From Acanthamoeba lenticulata (taxonomy: Eukaryota > Discosea > Longamoebia > Acanthamoebidae), in the NCBI GenBank assembly GCA_002179805.1, contig NAVB01001161.1:1-31000 (forward strand): a stretch of 31,000 bases of DNA, in the 5' to 3' direction. The position numbers were made by a program, and so were the translations under genes. Under the pieces are notes generated by a model that had not been told where the DNA came from, did no database searches, and saw only the letters and a list, made by a program, of their open reading frames with translations. Numbering within the stretch: position 1 is the first letter of the stretch; each line of letters begins with the position of its first letter. Shown piece after piece: positions 1 through 10,813 of this stretch.

Positions 1-152
1 CTCTGCTTGTCCACCACGGCGGCGGCGGTGTAGGAGTCAAAGACGGTGGGGATGAACTCTTCAGGGAAGGAGTTGGTCGTGTAGGAGATGAGGAGGCATG
101 TTTTGCCCACACCCCCATCCCCAACCAGCATGCATTTGACCACTTCCGCCAT
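1..152 (-). CDS. Rho/Rac-family small GTPase, N-terminal exon (partial)
   Basis: This is the first 50 or so residues of a Rho-family small GTPase, a membrane-associated switch that controls actin and NADPH oxidase in this family. The ATG at 152 opens directly into [18 protein letters not shown], which holds the P-loop GxxxxGKT at residues 10-17. The switch I/effector segment [14 protein letters not shown] follows, with the Thr that coordinates magnesium. The form xPTVFDxY is typical of Rho/Rac/Cdc42 rather than Ras or Rab. The reading frame runs off the left edge, so the DxxG and NKxD motifs and the CAAX box cannot be checked. No intron is seen in this piece. It is transcribed leftwards, and its start lies about 200 bases from the 3' end of the LanC-like gene. 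Subfamily (Rac versus Rho) is not settled. Confidence 0.9.
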   Translation of the reverse strand, partial: MAEVVKCMLVGDGGVGKTCLLISYTTNSFPEEFIPTVFDSYTAAAVVDKQ

Positions 153-347
153 GCTTGTTGTTTGCGTCTTTCACTTCAACCATGCGAGGTTTTTTTTTTT
201 TTAAATTGATTAAAGTTCTGGCGCAAACGATTGATTGGCTACGCGGTTGCAGACGCCAACAAGCAGCAGAGCAGTATCGCGCCACAACTGGCCCGCGACG
301 TCTCTTGCTCTTGGTTTGAGAAGTCAAACGAAACAGAAACTGGCCAT

Positions 348-2456
348 TCACAGGTCGCAGGCGGGGAAGCTAATGATGCGGTTTACGGCGTCCATGTTGT
401 GGGCCTCTTTCAGAGCGGCAAGGTCGGCCAAGAAGCATACCGTCCCTGCTAGCCCCAGGAACAGCGAGTAGGGCTGCGAAGGCACATTCCACATCTCCTC
501 CCTGTGGCGGGCAGAATCACGTCGCCGCACACATGAGCCACACGACTGAGTCCATAAGCCTGTTGGTGCCCTGCAGCGTACCCCTCGGGGCTCAGCGCAA
601 ACTCTGCAAACTTCCAAGCACGCCACAGGTGCTTGCGGTCGCCCGTCACCTTGAACAGCTCCAGGAACACGTAGCCGTTGCCTTTGTGTTTCCCACCAAC
701 CCAATGGTCAATGGTTGCCACTTTGCAGGCAACTTCATCACTGTTTGGGGCCGAGTACCGGCGATGCCATGGCACAGCCCGAGCCCTTTCTTGAGGAGTC
801 CCCTGGAAGAGGACCAACATGGCCAGTGCGCACGCCAAAGCGGGAGCAAGAAACGAAGGAGGGCCGTACCTGTGCCAAACCACGTCGCCCGCGGCGAGAG
901 CGGCCTCGAGAAAGCGCTGGTGCTTGAAGACCTGGTAGGCGCGACACAGCAGCACGCTCATCCCCGGCGCACCTGCGCGCAGACAGAGATGTGGCGCATC
1001 AGCGAGAGCGGGGGCGGCGGGCGACACTGAGGAAGCCCCACGGACAAGCGTGCGTACCGTGACACCAATGGACAAGCACATCGTCTGTGTCGTCCAGCTG
1101 CGCCGGGTAGTTGCCCGAGTCCCGGAACCGAAGCGAGATGAGCCAGTCGACGGCTTCCTCCAGCACCCGCCGGTAGTCTGGGCCCCTCTGGCCCTCGGCC
1201 TGCAAAGAGGTTGGCATCGATGTAAGCTTGTTTCATCACCAGAACTCACACGTCGCGTACGCGGGCACGATCGAGCTCGCGAGGGCGAAGAAGGAGAGTG
1301 TGGACCACGCCGGCGATGCCATGCGCCAGTCCGACGTATTTCTCGCCCTGCCAAGAGTACATCAGGGGCGGCCGCGACTCCTCGTCCTTGGCCAAGCTAA
1401 AGCCCACGACCATGAGCCAAAAACAGAGAGGCGATCACGTGCGGAGAAGTTGACGCACGCGAGTCCGGACTCGAGGCATGCGTGGACAAGGCTGCTGATG
1501 AGCTCGGGCGGAGCGACCTCACGCCCCAGGTGCCGCTCGACAAAGTAGAGGCTGTACAGGTAGCCTGCAGTGTCACACAGACGCTGAGTGAGCCGCTCTG
1601 TGGGGTGCATGACCGCATGGGTCTCAAAAGCGCACCAGTAAGGCCGTAGAAGGGTTCCCAGTTGTCGCGCAGCGGGTAAGCGGGCCCGGGGGGCGGGGCG
1701 AGCTTCAACAGCTTGCCCACGTATTCCTGTGTTGGTCAGGTCAGCCCCAGGACCAAGCCACTCGAGTCTGCCACTGTTTGCGAATGATGAAAGTGCACCT
1801 CGGCGACACTGTGGCGGCCCTGGTGGTGGTGGATGACGGCCGACAGCGCGTAGATGCCAGCGTCGCCCAGGACGAACGTTACGCCTGGCTTGGCGTCGCT
1901 GTCCGGGCAACATGTTCGTGAGGAGACCGTTCAAGCGCCAACAAGCAATGAAGGACGTACGAGTCTATGCGCTGCCGCTCCTCAAGGAGACGAAGGGCGA
2001 CATGGATGTACTCCTCGGCTCGCTCGAGCGCGTTGGTCTTATCGGGAAGAGGGTAGCCGGTTTCCCAAAGGCGCAGGAACATGAAGGCCGCTCCTGCGGC
2101 GCCCTCATACACCGTGGGATCGCTGCGTTGATAGCACCATCAGCCTCAACTCATGCATAAGGGTGAGAAGCAACAGCGTGAGCCTTAGGGTCAAGGAAAC
2201 GTGCTTCTGGGTGGCGAGACTGGCCGGCCAGTCGTCTTGGATGATCTCTGTCAACCTGTCGGTCTGTGCACACAGGGAAGGTGAGCAGCGAAGCAGGTCG
2301 CCTGCTGGGCGGAAGATCAAGCTTCACCTTCTTCTGCAGGTAGTGCAACTCGGCTGGGGTGGGGAACGCAGGTCCAGGAGGTGGCATCACGGGCCAGTCT
2401 GCCAGATTGTTCGGGTGGAACCGACGCAAGGCCTCCCTGCCCAGAGAGCTCGTCAT
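348..2456 (-). CDS. LanC-like protein (LANCL family), multi-exon
   Basis: This is a eukaryotic lanthionine synthetase C-like protein. Family members fold as a seven-helix toroid with one zinc. Animal LANCLs are reported to add glutathione to dehydrated Ser/Thr residues in proteins. The first exon starts at 2456 and reads MTSSLGREALRRFHPN, which resembles the family N-terminus. Later exons give the repeated toroid motifs: DPTVYEGAAGAAFMFLRL near 2090, the glycine motif of GDAGIYALSAV near 1850, YVGLAHGIAGVVH near 1310, HWCHGAPGMSVLL (split by an intron at about 975-1060) and GLCHGIAGNGYVFLELFK (split near 680-765). The Cys of WCHG and the Cys-His of LCHG match the three zinc ligands, so the site looks intact. 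The last exon ends in FPACDL with the stop at 348. Exon borders were placed by eye; the exon 2-3 junction near 2110-2200 is uncertain. Confidence 0.85.
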
Positions 2457-2671
2457 TGCTGCTACGGCGGCTCAACCTCCAAGTCGTTTGTCTCAATTGG
2501 AACAACGGACAAAGCCGGGGGGGGGGCTGTAGAGCGCATGGCCGAGCTGCAATCTTGGCGAAACTGAACACAAATCTTGTCCAGAAGTTGGTCGTGTTCG
2601 TCTTTTTTAACGTTTTTTATGGTCCGCGCCAAAGGTTGGAGGAAGCGCCGGGTCGACGCGGCATACTTCGT

Positions 2672-2747
2672 TTCACAATGTTAAGGTAATGGGATCGACA
2701 CCCATCCCGGCTTCAAGGCTGGGTAGCTCACTTGGAAGAGCGTAACA
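2672..2747 (+). tRNA. Candidate circularly permuted tRNA (3' half before 5' half), possibly Val-CAC
   Basis: All tRNA parts are present in permuted order. The 3' half comes first: anticodon stem strand TGTTA (2679-2683), variable loop AGGTA, T stem ATGGG/CCCAT with loop ATCGACA (2689-2705), acceptor strand CCCGGCT (2706-2712). After four bases (TCAA) the 5' half follows: acceptor GGCTGGG (2717-2723), T8-A9, D stem GCTC/GAGC with loop ACTTGGAA (2726-2741), base 26, and anticodon stem TAACA (2743-2747). The acceptor pairs over 7/7 (two G-T wobbles), the anticodon stem 5/5, the T stem 5/5 and the D stem 4/4. B box (GATCGACAC) and A box (TAGCTCACTTGG) match consensus, with B before A. The seven bases before 2679 read TTCACAA, a normal anticodon loop with CAC. 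Odd points are A54, C15 and T73, and no clear bulge-helix-bulge was found. A decayed gene is possible. Confidence 0.55.
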
Positions 2748-2909
2748 AATACTTCGCTGCAGACATGTCGCTTCCTCTTTTGTTCTGCGCTATTGCGCCT
2801 CAGGCCGGGGAAGGGATACCTTGTGGCCTGTTGTTTGTTCTTCTTTCTCCAATCGTCTTCACAATTACAACAACAACGCCACGAGGGGCACAAGCAGAAA
2901 AGGGATGCC

Positions 2910-5900
2910 TCAAGGTCGGTGTGGCTGGTGGTGGCGCTGGTGGCTGTGCAGTCGCTCTTGCGTCTCCTTCTCAAACTGGAAGGTCAGCTGCGCGATGTCG
3001 AGGTCCTCGTCCTCGTCCCCAAAGTCGAGGTCACTGTCATCGTGCTGCGGCGCAGACTTGGGTTGGTGTTGTTGTTGTTGTTTGTGCTGCCGATGGCGTA
3101 GTTGGTCCTTCTCCTTCCCCTTGCCCTGTTCGCCTTGATCGCTGGTGCCGTCATCGTCGCTCCAACTGAGCCGCACGTTTGGCAGACGTGACGACGTCGG
3201 GGCCGTCGACGTCTTCGTCGTCGTCGCCGGGCGAGGCTGCGGACCGCGACGGGTGCGTTCGTAATCGTCGAGCCCGCCGGCGGTGGCCACGTCTTCACCG
3301 TGCAGCTCCTCAAGGGCCGAAAGGCTCGTCGTGAGTTCGCTCCGCAGCTTCTTCTGGCGGGCGACCACGTCCTCCAGCCATCGCTCGTGCTGGTCCACGC
3401 CGCCCGCCGCGGCAGGCTTGGTGCCCGGCCCCCCGCGCTGCGCAGTCACGCCCGCCTTGGCGGCACCACCGCTGCCGCTGCCATTGCCTGCGGCAACGTG
3501 CTCAGCGCGTGCTGTGGTGGCGCCCGTGCTTGTCGTGGTCGTCGTCGTGGTTGTTGACGACGGCGGTGGCGCGCTAAACGAGGCCGAAGACATCATCATC
3601 ATCGTGGAGTCGTCCCCGGCGGCGGCCGTGGTGGCGGCCTTACGAAGGCTGCTGAGCCGAGCCAGCAGGTCCTCCACCTCCTTGGTCACCTCGCGGTCGC
3701 GCTGCAGCACGCCGCCTTGGGCCGACGCGTCCTCCTCCTCGCGCTCGGCCTCGGCTTGGTGGCGCGTTTTGGCCGCGCTAGCGCTCCGCTTGGCCTCGGC
3801 GCCGCCCGACGGTTCGTTGTTGGCCTCGACCTGCTCGTCCTCGCGCTGCTGGTAAAGGCGTCGAGGGCGTGTTGGCAGCTGCTGCGAGCTGGGCCGTATG
3901 GGCGTGGCGCTGAGCGAGGACCCCGCGCTCCGTGAGGGCGTGGCGCCCCGCAGCGGCGTGGTGCTTCGCGAGACCGAAGCGCTCCGCGTGGGCGTCCTGC
4001 TCACCGACGGCGGCCGTTCGTCCTTTGCCGCGGCCGCGGCAACGGCTCCCGCCCGGCGCCGCTCCATCGCGGCCGCCGCCGCAGCCGCCGACGAGGACGA
4101 GGCCAGCTGCTTGGCCAGCATCTGACGCAGCTCCTCGATCTCGTCCTTTGGCTTTTCCTGCTGCTGCGGCTCGGCGGCCGCTTGGCGGCCATGACGGCCA
4201 GGTTGCGTCCCTGCTCGCTGCCCTGCGGCAAGGACCTCCTCCGTGCTGCCCGCCTGCGTGCTGCTGCTGCCGCTGCTGCTGCCGCCGGTCGACAGAGAGG
4301 CCGACGCGGGGGCGCGTGGCCGGCCTCGGTCGCGCTGGCGCTGATGCTCGCGCTCGTGCTCACGCTCCTCCTCGGTGTCGGTCGAGCCGGAGCGCTTTTT
4401 ATGCTGCTGGGGTTCGACATCGGTGCCTTCGACTTCTTCGCCGCCTTTCCGATAGTCCTCGACATCGTCCACCGGCTCACCGTTGGGATCGCGCAGCTGC
4501 CGATAGCTAAAGACATACGGCCGCTTGCGCCCTTGGACGTGGTCGTCCTCGGCCTCGTCGTCGCCGTTGGCGTCAGGTCGGTGATGTGAGCCACCGCCGC
4601 TGGCGTGGCCCAGCAGCTCGTCGTTGTGATGTTGGAGGGCGGCGATACGGCGCCGCATGGCCTCCATCTTGCCCGTGGTCTCTTGCAGCTCGGCCTCGGC
4701 CTCGAGCAACGCCGTGCGCACCTACAATTGTTGCAAAATAGTAATAAGCATGAATAGAAGCTTTTATGTATTAAAAGCAAACTTCTTGAGCGGACGCGTA
4801 CGTGAGCGAGCTCCTTGGCCAGGACCTCGGCTTCACCCTCCTTCGTTCGCACGAGTTCACGCAGGGTTTTGTTCTCCTGCGCTAGCTCCTCCCACGCCAC
4901 GCGCAGCTGCACGTCCAAGTCTGGCGTCGTTCATGGGGCGTCAGTGTTGAGTTGATTCAAATCGAAACGCCACACACAGACAGAAACAAGAAACGACAAC
5001 AAACACACCTCGCGTGCTGATGTCGTGGTGGTGGCCGCGGGTGCTGAGCTCGCTGACCGAGTCCAGGAGGCGGTCGTACTCGCGCCGCTTCTTGTCACTC
5101 CCGCCTGTGCGCGCGGGCAGGCGCAGCACCTCGCTGATGTCGGTGTCGTCTTCGCGATGGTGGGCCAGCCGCAGTTTCAGCTCTTCGTTGTCGTCCAACA
5201 GGTTCTGCGCAAGAAAAATAGATGTAATAAACTATTGAAAAAGGAATGGAGAAATGGAAAATGGAGATAAAAAAAAAGGGAGCTTTGTAGGTGGAGAGGA
5301 ACGCACCTTGATCTTCTGTGCGATGCGTTGCTTGTAGGCGGTGTGAGACGTGTTGACAAAGGCCAATTTGCACCGCAAACGCTTGAGCTCCTTGTTCTTC
5401 GTCGCCAGCAACGACGTCACAAAGAACCTTTGATGTGAATGTGTAGCGAAGTTAGCCCGTTTGGTTGTGTGGAAAGGAAGTGGCTAGAACACGAGTCCGA
5501 ATAGAAAGGGCGCGCACCAGAGGTCGGGTTCGTGAGCGGCGAAGCGGCGGCTCTCTTCCTTCCACTCTCGCAGATCCTCCTCCCAGCCCTCGCGCAACTC
5601 GCTGTCGTCGGCGAGCTGCATATTCGCCACAACCACCGCCATAACCAAAGCATGAGAGACATGGAATGCGATGTAAGCCGTCGAACCAACAAACTTGAAC
5701 TTCCCCAAAAGGAAAATGTGGTCACATCGCAAAGGCGCAGGGAGTCGCGACAAAACAAAGGTGATGATGGTATGGTCAAGTGGCACATGGGTGGCGTACC
5801 TCCGCTGGATGGTCGTCATCGTGAACTGTGGCGAGGAGTTGGGCAAAGGCTGTGTATTGGTCGAGTACGAGATCCTCCTCGGCCAGCACCTCTCGCGCCC

Positions 5901-5931
5901 TCGCGATGGCGGCAACGGCCCTCTGCGCCAT
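2910..5931 (-). CDS. Coiled-coil protein with long low-complexity C-terminal region
   Basis: I do not recognise this family. The ATG at 5931 gives MAQRAVAAIARAREVLAEED. Clean GT-AG introns then join LADDSELREGWEEDLREW, FFVTSLLATKNKELKRLR, NLLDDNEELKLRLAHHRE, LDVQLRVAWEELAQENKTL and VRTALLEAEAELQETTGK. These exons are rich in heptad-like Leu/Glu/Lys and should form a long coiled coil. From about 4600 down to 2910 one open exon of over 500 codons is low in complexity: runs of Ser, Ala, Thr, Gln and Met, acidic and basic patches, and Ser/Thr-Pro motifs. It ends in HSHQRHHQPHRP. The exon is open in one frame with no stop, which supports it as real coding sequence despite its composition. A cytoskeletal or scaffold role is only a guess from composition. 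A first exon further upstream (5990-6457) is possible but does not splice in frame by the obvious sites. Confidence 0.7.
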
Positions 5932-5989
5932 GGTCGTTATTTGTGATCTAACAATAACGTATAATAAATTATTATAAGCATAAAATAGA

Positions 5990-6457
5990 TCAGTAAAGTA
6001 CGTCGTCGTGAAGCTGGAGAGCGCCGGTGTCGGTGGCCAGGGCTTTCGTGGGCCGCAAGCGCACAGACGATGTCGAAAGCACCAGGGAGCGGTCTTTGGC
6101 GGTAGCGCTACTGCGCGGCTTGCTGGCGGTGTCATTGTCGCTAAGCGGAGGAGCCTCCTGGCGTCGGGTGGGATAGTGATAGGACGAGGGTGGCGCGTGC
6201 TCCTCGTCATCCTCACGATTAAATCGAAGATTCGCAGAGGCGCTTCTGCCGCGACTGCTGGCGGCCGGTTGCGACTCGCTGTAAGCGGCGTGGCGCTCGC
6301 GGCTGCGATGACCCGATGGCGGTGAAGATGGGGCGAATTTGGCAGGTCGTGTGTACGTGCTTGCGTGCGGGCGTCGCGTTGAGTGCGCGGCATCGCTTGC
6401 AGGTTGTTGCCGTGTGCTTCCTCTTGTGCCTTCTTGACGCCAGTCAAATGGGTCCAT
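5990..6457 (-). CDS. Small disordered Ser/Arg-rich ORF, possible upstream exon of the coiled-coil gene
   Basis: The open frame from ATG 6457 encodes about 155 residues beginning MDPFDWRQEGTRGSTRQQ. It is basic, rich in Ser, Arg, Pro and His, and has no recognisable domain. Near its end there is a good donor (GACGAC|GTACTT, about 6004). A matching acceptor (TTGTTAG) lies about 15 bases before the ATG of the coiled-coil gene, with an AT-rich intron-like stretch between. Joining these two sites puts the downstream exon out of the MAQRAV frame. So this is either a 5' leader exon or upstream ORF, a separate small gene ending at 5990, or not coding. Codon composition resembles the neighbours. Confidence is low. 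Confidence 0.3.
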   Translation of the reverse strand: MDPFDWRQEGTRGSTRQQPASDAAHSTRRPHASTYTRPAKFAPSSPPSGHRSRERHAAYSESQPAASSRGRSASANLRFNREDDEEHAPPSSYHYPTRRQEAPPLSDNDTASKPRSSATAKDRSLVLSTSSVRLRPTKALATDTGALQLHDDVLY

Positions 6458-7271
6458 GTTGTGGGCAATTGAGCAAATCTTGCGCTTGGGAAAAGAAAGT
6501 ATGCTTGACGTGGCTTGCCGGTAGCCAGATTTGAACCCAGAGCCTACCGATTTTTCGCCCGACCGGGAGTTGCCACTCTCGTGATCGAGGTTGAATGCTT
6601 TGCTTTACACATTTCTCCCTCATCACGCAGTCATCACATATTGTAGAGCAGCCGTGTGGGCGCCACGAGCGAGGTTTATTGGGGCCAGGCGACCTCCGGC
6701 GAACGATGCCTCCGGAGAAGGCACGACCGCCAAGATCGGGCGGTGACAGAACGAGAAAAAGACCGTCCTGCCCACAAGCTAACGTGTGCGATTGCCTGGC
6801 TCTGGCCACTGCCACACGGAGATCGCCTTGATTTCGCTTCGCCCTAGATGTTCCGCTCGACGGTGGGCAGCCAAGCCCTCGCCGTCCAAGCCAAAGTGAG
6901 CACGTGTTGCTGGCCGACGTGTTCTCTGCCAGGACCCATCGCTAGCAACGATCAGATCACGCCCTCCAGACCGTACGTCCTATCAGTTCAGTTGACGGTC
7001 TGCGCCCAGGCTCCACAATGCTTGTCGAAGGCAGAGCATGCCACCACGCCTGACGGTGGGTCGTAGAGCTGAAGGTAGTGGAGATGGAGAGGGAGCTGAT
7101 GCCAGGCCAGATGACAGTCAGGTAGCTGTCCAGCCCATCAAGCAAGTCGACTACGTAGACTTCTCCCAACTCAAAGTATACGGAGGGCGCAGCAGCATGT
7201 GCGGTGGCCATGTTGCAAATTGAAATGGCGATGATCTTTAACATTAAACACCGAAAACGTGTTGGATTGTT
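6458..7271. other. Intergenic stretch, no gene supported
   Basis: About 800 bases between the 3' end of the WDR91 gene and the small ORF. Several open frames of 60-120 codons exist on both strands but none shows a domain, conserved motif or consistent splice pattern. One segment at about 6521-6550 read on the minus strand contains a T-loop-like GGGTTCAAATC, but no full tRNA can be folded around it. A hairpin with arms GGTAG/CTACC lies at the same place. Confidence 0.5.
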
Positions 7272-10200
7272 TCAGGCGAGGGTAATTATGCGCACAGACG
7301 CGTCGAGTGACCCTGTCACGATCGTATTGTTGGTCGGGTGCCAGTCCACCTGTGCCCGCCCCCATGTCATACCAAGGCTTCTGAGTCTCTTACCAGTGAG
7401 GCAATCAGCACCGCCAAGGACTCGTCGTACCGTCGTCACCCGTCTGGAGTGGCCCGTGAGCTTCGTCAGCGGCGCGGCCTCGCCCTCCTGCGCGCACAAA
7501 CATTTGTGTTAGCTCGTTCACACATCCAAGCGCAGGTCGATAGCAAACACAAAAGTGCGTACAGCAAAAATGTGTGCGCCGCTCTGGCCGCCCACAACGA
7601 AGTGGGTGCCTCCCCAGTCGAAGGCCATGTCCGACGAATAGGACGACGTCGAGCGGAGTGAAGGGGCCGAGAGTGGCTGTTGAGGCTGTGACGCTGGCTC
7701 CTCAGAGTCGTAGATATGGATCTTTTGGCCGATGTTGTGGACACTCCACTCCGTAATGCGGTCGTCGGCGCCGCCCAACGTGTAGAGCGCTGTCTCATCG
7801 TGGCTGAATCGTACACACGACAGCGCTGTATCGTCGGCCTTCCATTGCATGATGGGTGCATAGTTGGTCGACATGTCGTACACCCGCACGACGCCATCTC
7901 GACCAGCCGCCGCCAGCAGCGAACCGTTGTGGTTAAAATGTAGGCTGGCCACTGGCGCCTCGAGCCGCAGCTTACGCTTTTCGTCGCGTACACACATGAG
8001 CATTTCATTTCGTCTGGCCAAAGGGGGCAGCCGGGGTGAGCAGACGAACCTCAAGCTGAAGCGTTTTGAAGTTGTAGAGGTAAAGGACGCCATCGGCGTT
8101 GTCGCTGGAGACGGCGGCCGCGGCGAACATAGAGTCTGTCCGACCAGTCGGGTTGCACGCGATATCCACCAGCCTGACCAGTGCGCCACCAACCGCACGT
8201 CAACATGTGGTCCATGTACCGGTGATTGATGTGATTCCACCGCATACCGAGGGTAGTCTGGGTCGGTGGTGATCTCACCGATGGCAACATTGTTTGGATT
8301 CCATAACTTGACTCGACCATCCGCCGTGCCGCAGAAGAGCTGCATCCAAACCGAGCCGTAAGAACGAAAGCGACATACAAAGAACGAAAACGACACCATG
8401 AAAGTCACGCACCAGGCGGTCGGTCTTGGTCTCCCAGGCAAGAGAAAGGATCTCAGTGAAGCAGAAGATGGTGGCGTTCCTTGTGTCGTCACCTCCCTGT
8501 TGTGACTCCAGTGACCAGACCCTGGTTGTGGCGCCAGGCCAAGCATCAAAACGATGCAAAGTGAGGAAATTTGGGAGAAGATCTGCATCGTACCTCAGCG
8601 TGCCATCGGTCGAGGCCGACGCCACATAGTCGCCCGAGGAGGAGAAGCGGCAGCGCGAGATTGGCGCGCTGTGTCCCGTGAACACTTCCTGTGAAGACAA
8701 ATGAAAATGCAATCAGGCGCAGCCTACAGCCACATGGTTCTGGGAGCAGGTCAAGTACTTGATGGATCACCTGCGGGACATGCCGTTGGGCCTTGGCTTT
8801 GCGGCCGATCACGGGGGCCCACGATTCCTCGCCCGTGTCGGGCGAATGAACAACTGCCGCGCTCGACATCTTTAGCTTTCGCGAGATGGCGCCAGGGCAA
8901 ATGGGAGAGGGCGCCACCTTCGATCGTCTCACGGTCCGTTGAACGGATGGCTGACTGGAGCGTCTCGTCGGCCCACCTCTTGCGGGCAGCGTTCAGCTTG
9001 GCTTCCTCATCGTTGAGCTTCTGCTTGGCCCGCTCGATGGAGTCTGACGAGACGTGCTTGAGCAGCATGGGCGTGACAGACACACTGTCGCGCACGCCCG
9101 CCTCGGATCCGCGTCCCTTCTGTTGCTGCAGGCACGAATCCCACCGCCGCGATCAGCAGTCGATCACACGCAGAAAGTCGGTCGTGCGAGGCGGGAACAG
9201 GGACGCACGCGCAAAATGGTGGCGTTTGCCTCCTCGAGCTCCTTGGTCAGTCGCTGAACCTCGTTGTGCAAATATTCGATCTCGCTCTCCATCTGCTTTC
9301 GCTTTAGTCGCTCCAGGTTGAAGTTGAGCACGCGCGGCAGGGCTGCGTAGAGAAACAGAAGACGTTCCACAATGTCAAAACGACTGCAGGAGGGCACTGC
9401 CGAGAGACAAAGCGAGAGTGGTTCAAGGGGAAGGGGTTCTACCCATATTCTGGAAGATAGAGGAGAGGAAGTTGTGGAGCGACTGGGTGAAGACGTCAGA
9501 CCACTGCTTCTGGAAGTAGGGCGCAAACACGTCGTCGGACTCAGGATTCTTCACAAACGGCAACGCTACATGGAGGTAAGCGCAGGTGAGCTGGTTTATC
9601 ACGACAGGATCGAAAGAGCGAGGCAGCATGTATGCGGGCGTTGTACCAAACCAGGCCTTCCACTCGGGATCTGTGTAGAGCTCATTGCCGTAGAGCGAGA
9701 AAAACTCCTTGGGGGGGGATGTGATGGGCTTTGAGCCGCAGGAGAAGAAGAAGAGGAAGAGGAGGAGCCACAGTACCGTGACCTTGTCAATGCGCTGATT
9801 GGTGATGGCGTGGATGAGGTAGTATCGTCGTAATGACAGTCGCATCTTGCGCACGGCGGCAGCGAGTGATGGCTGCAACACAAACACACAAACACATGAG
9901 TTTGTCGGCAGACCAACAAGGACGTGCTTGTTAAAAAGAAAAGGTAAGGAGGTGCACCTCAGACGGACGCACGAAGAAGCGGCTTTCGAGGTAGCTCCAC
10001 AGCTCCTCGAGCTGCTCCGGCGCGTGGGCAAACACACACGACAGTAGTGCATCGACCACCTTAGATACCTGTCAAGCACACACGAGCCGTTGAAATTGGA
10101 CACAAGTGTGGCACCTTGCTCGTGCACTTAGAGCTGGCACTTGCCACGAACCTGAAAACCCCTGAGGCGGTCTGCTCGCTTGTCAGCATCAAACGCCGTG

Positions 10201-10286
10201 AGAGCCTTGGTGAAGCCGCGAAAGACCAGATACTCGCGCATGAGCTCGTCCACGTGCGGAATGGCATTCTGCACTGCAAACGCCAT
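7272..10286 (-). CDS. WDR91: WDR91 orthologue (endosomal WD40-repeat protein)
   Basis: WDR91 in animals is a Rab7 effector that lowers endosomal PI3-kinase activity during early-to-late endosome conversion. Exon 1 (10286-10152, 45 codons) starts MAFAVQNAIPHVDELMREYL and continues VFRGFTKALTAFDADKRADR, matching the LisH/CTLH-like N-terminus of WDR91. Following exons read VSKVVDALLSCVFAHAPEQ, LEELWSYLESRFFVRP, DPEWKAWFGTTPAYMLPR and FQKQWSDVFTQSLHNFLSSI, all typical of the family. A coiled coil (LERLKRKQMESEIEYLHNEV) comes next, then seven or so WD40 blades, for example FTGHSAPISRCRFSSSGDY, LFCGTADGRVKLWNPNN, LHFNHNGSLLAAAGRDGVV and VDWHPTNNTIVTGSLDASV. The stop is at 7272. The order and the C-terminal blade match human WDR91, and the linker between coil and propeller is shorter than in animals. 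The start was chosen because the methionine opens the conserved N-terminus and has stop-free context only from there. Confidence 0.92.
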
Positions 10287-10813
10287 TCTTGTCTTCCCAG
10301 TCACAGCACTTGCGCAATCAATAAATGCAAGAGATCGGCGAGAGAAATGGGAGGGTGTATCTAACCTGAGGCAGATCTTAGGTGCCAGTTCTTGTATTCT
10401 CAACAAGGACTTCCCACAACGTGGGCAGTCTAACCAGAAGACCGGCCAAGACGCTGGGCAGAAGAAATTATAGTGTAAAAAGCATTCATGTTTTCTCAGC
10501 TTTTTTCCTTCCTACGGCTGTGTGCATCTTTTTCTTCTTTTGCTCCCCTCTTTGTTTTCTCGTGCCCAAGTCGCGCACCCTCTCGCTTCACTACGCAATG
10601 TCGTATCCTCTCTTTTTGCAGCCACCCGCTTGACCTGTTCCTTTGCTTCTCGTGCGCGAAGTGCCCCGTGATAAAATAAAAATATTTTATTTTTTGTAAA
10701 CTTGTTTTTATTTATTTAAAAATTGCGTCCACGGCTTTTACCAGGATTTAAACAGGAGAGGTTTTTGTTATCTTTTTTTTGGCGCCAAAGCAGAACAAAC
10801 ACATCCGCAAGCA
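10287..10813. other. Divergent promoter region between WDR91 and the Nup50-like gene
   Basis: The two flanking genes point away from each other, so this 527-base gap should hold both promoters and 5' leaders. The left half has pyrimidine-rich runs (about 10495-10560). The part at about 10670-10730 is strongly AT-rich, with repeated TTTTATTT-like words, against the GC-rich surroundings. A perfect palindrome at 10778-10789 is listed separately. No coding frame with recognisable content is seen. Confidence 0.6.
10778..10789. promoter_or_regulatory. Perfect palindromic E2F/DP-type site TTTGGCGCCAAA
   Basis: The 12 bases read the same on both strands and match the classical E2F consensus TTTSSCGC in both directions. 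The site lies 24 bases upstream of the ATG of the Nup50-like gene, next to a T run. E2F/DP sites drive cell-cycle genes in animals and plants. Use of the site here is inferred from position and match only. Confidence 0.5.

Noticed and set aside
2639..2777. 9-base inverted repeat (GAGGAAGCG at 2639-2647, CGCTTCCTC at 2769-2777) flanking the permuted tRNA candidate
   Set aside because: It could close a pre-tRNA helix, but it lies too far from the predicted junction to be a bulge-helix-bulge and may be chance, so it was not used as evidence.
6516..6600. tRNA-like segment on the minus strand with GGGTTCAAATC and a possible anticodon stem
   Set aside because: The T stem does not pair around the loop, and no acceptor strands match upstream or downstream in normal or permuted order. 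The GGTAG/CTACC hairpin explains part of it.
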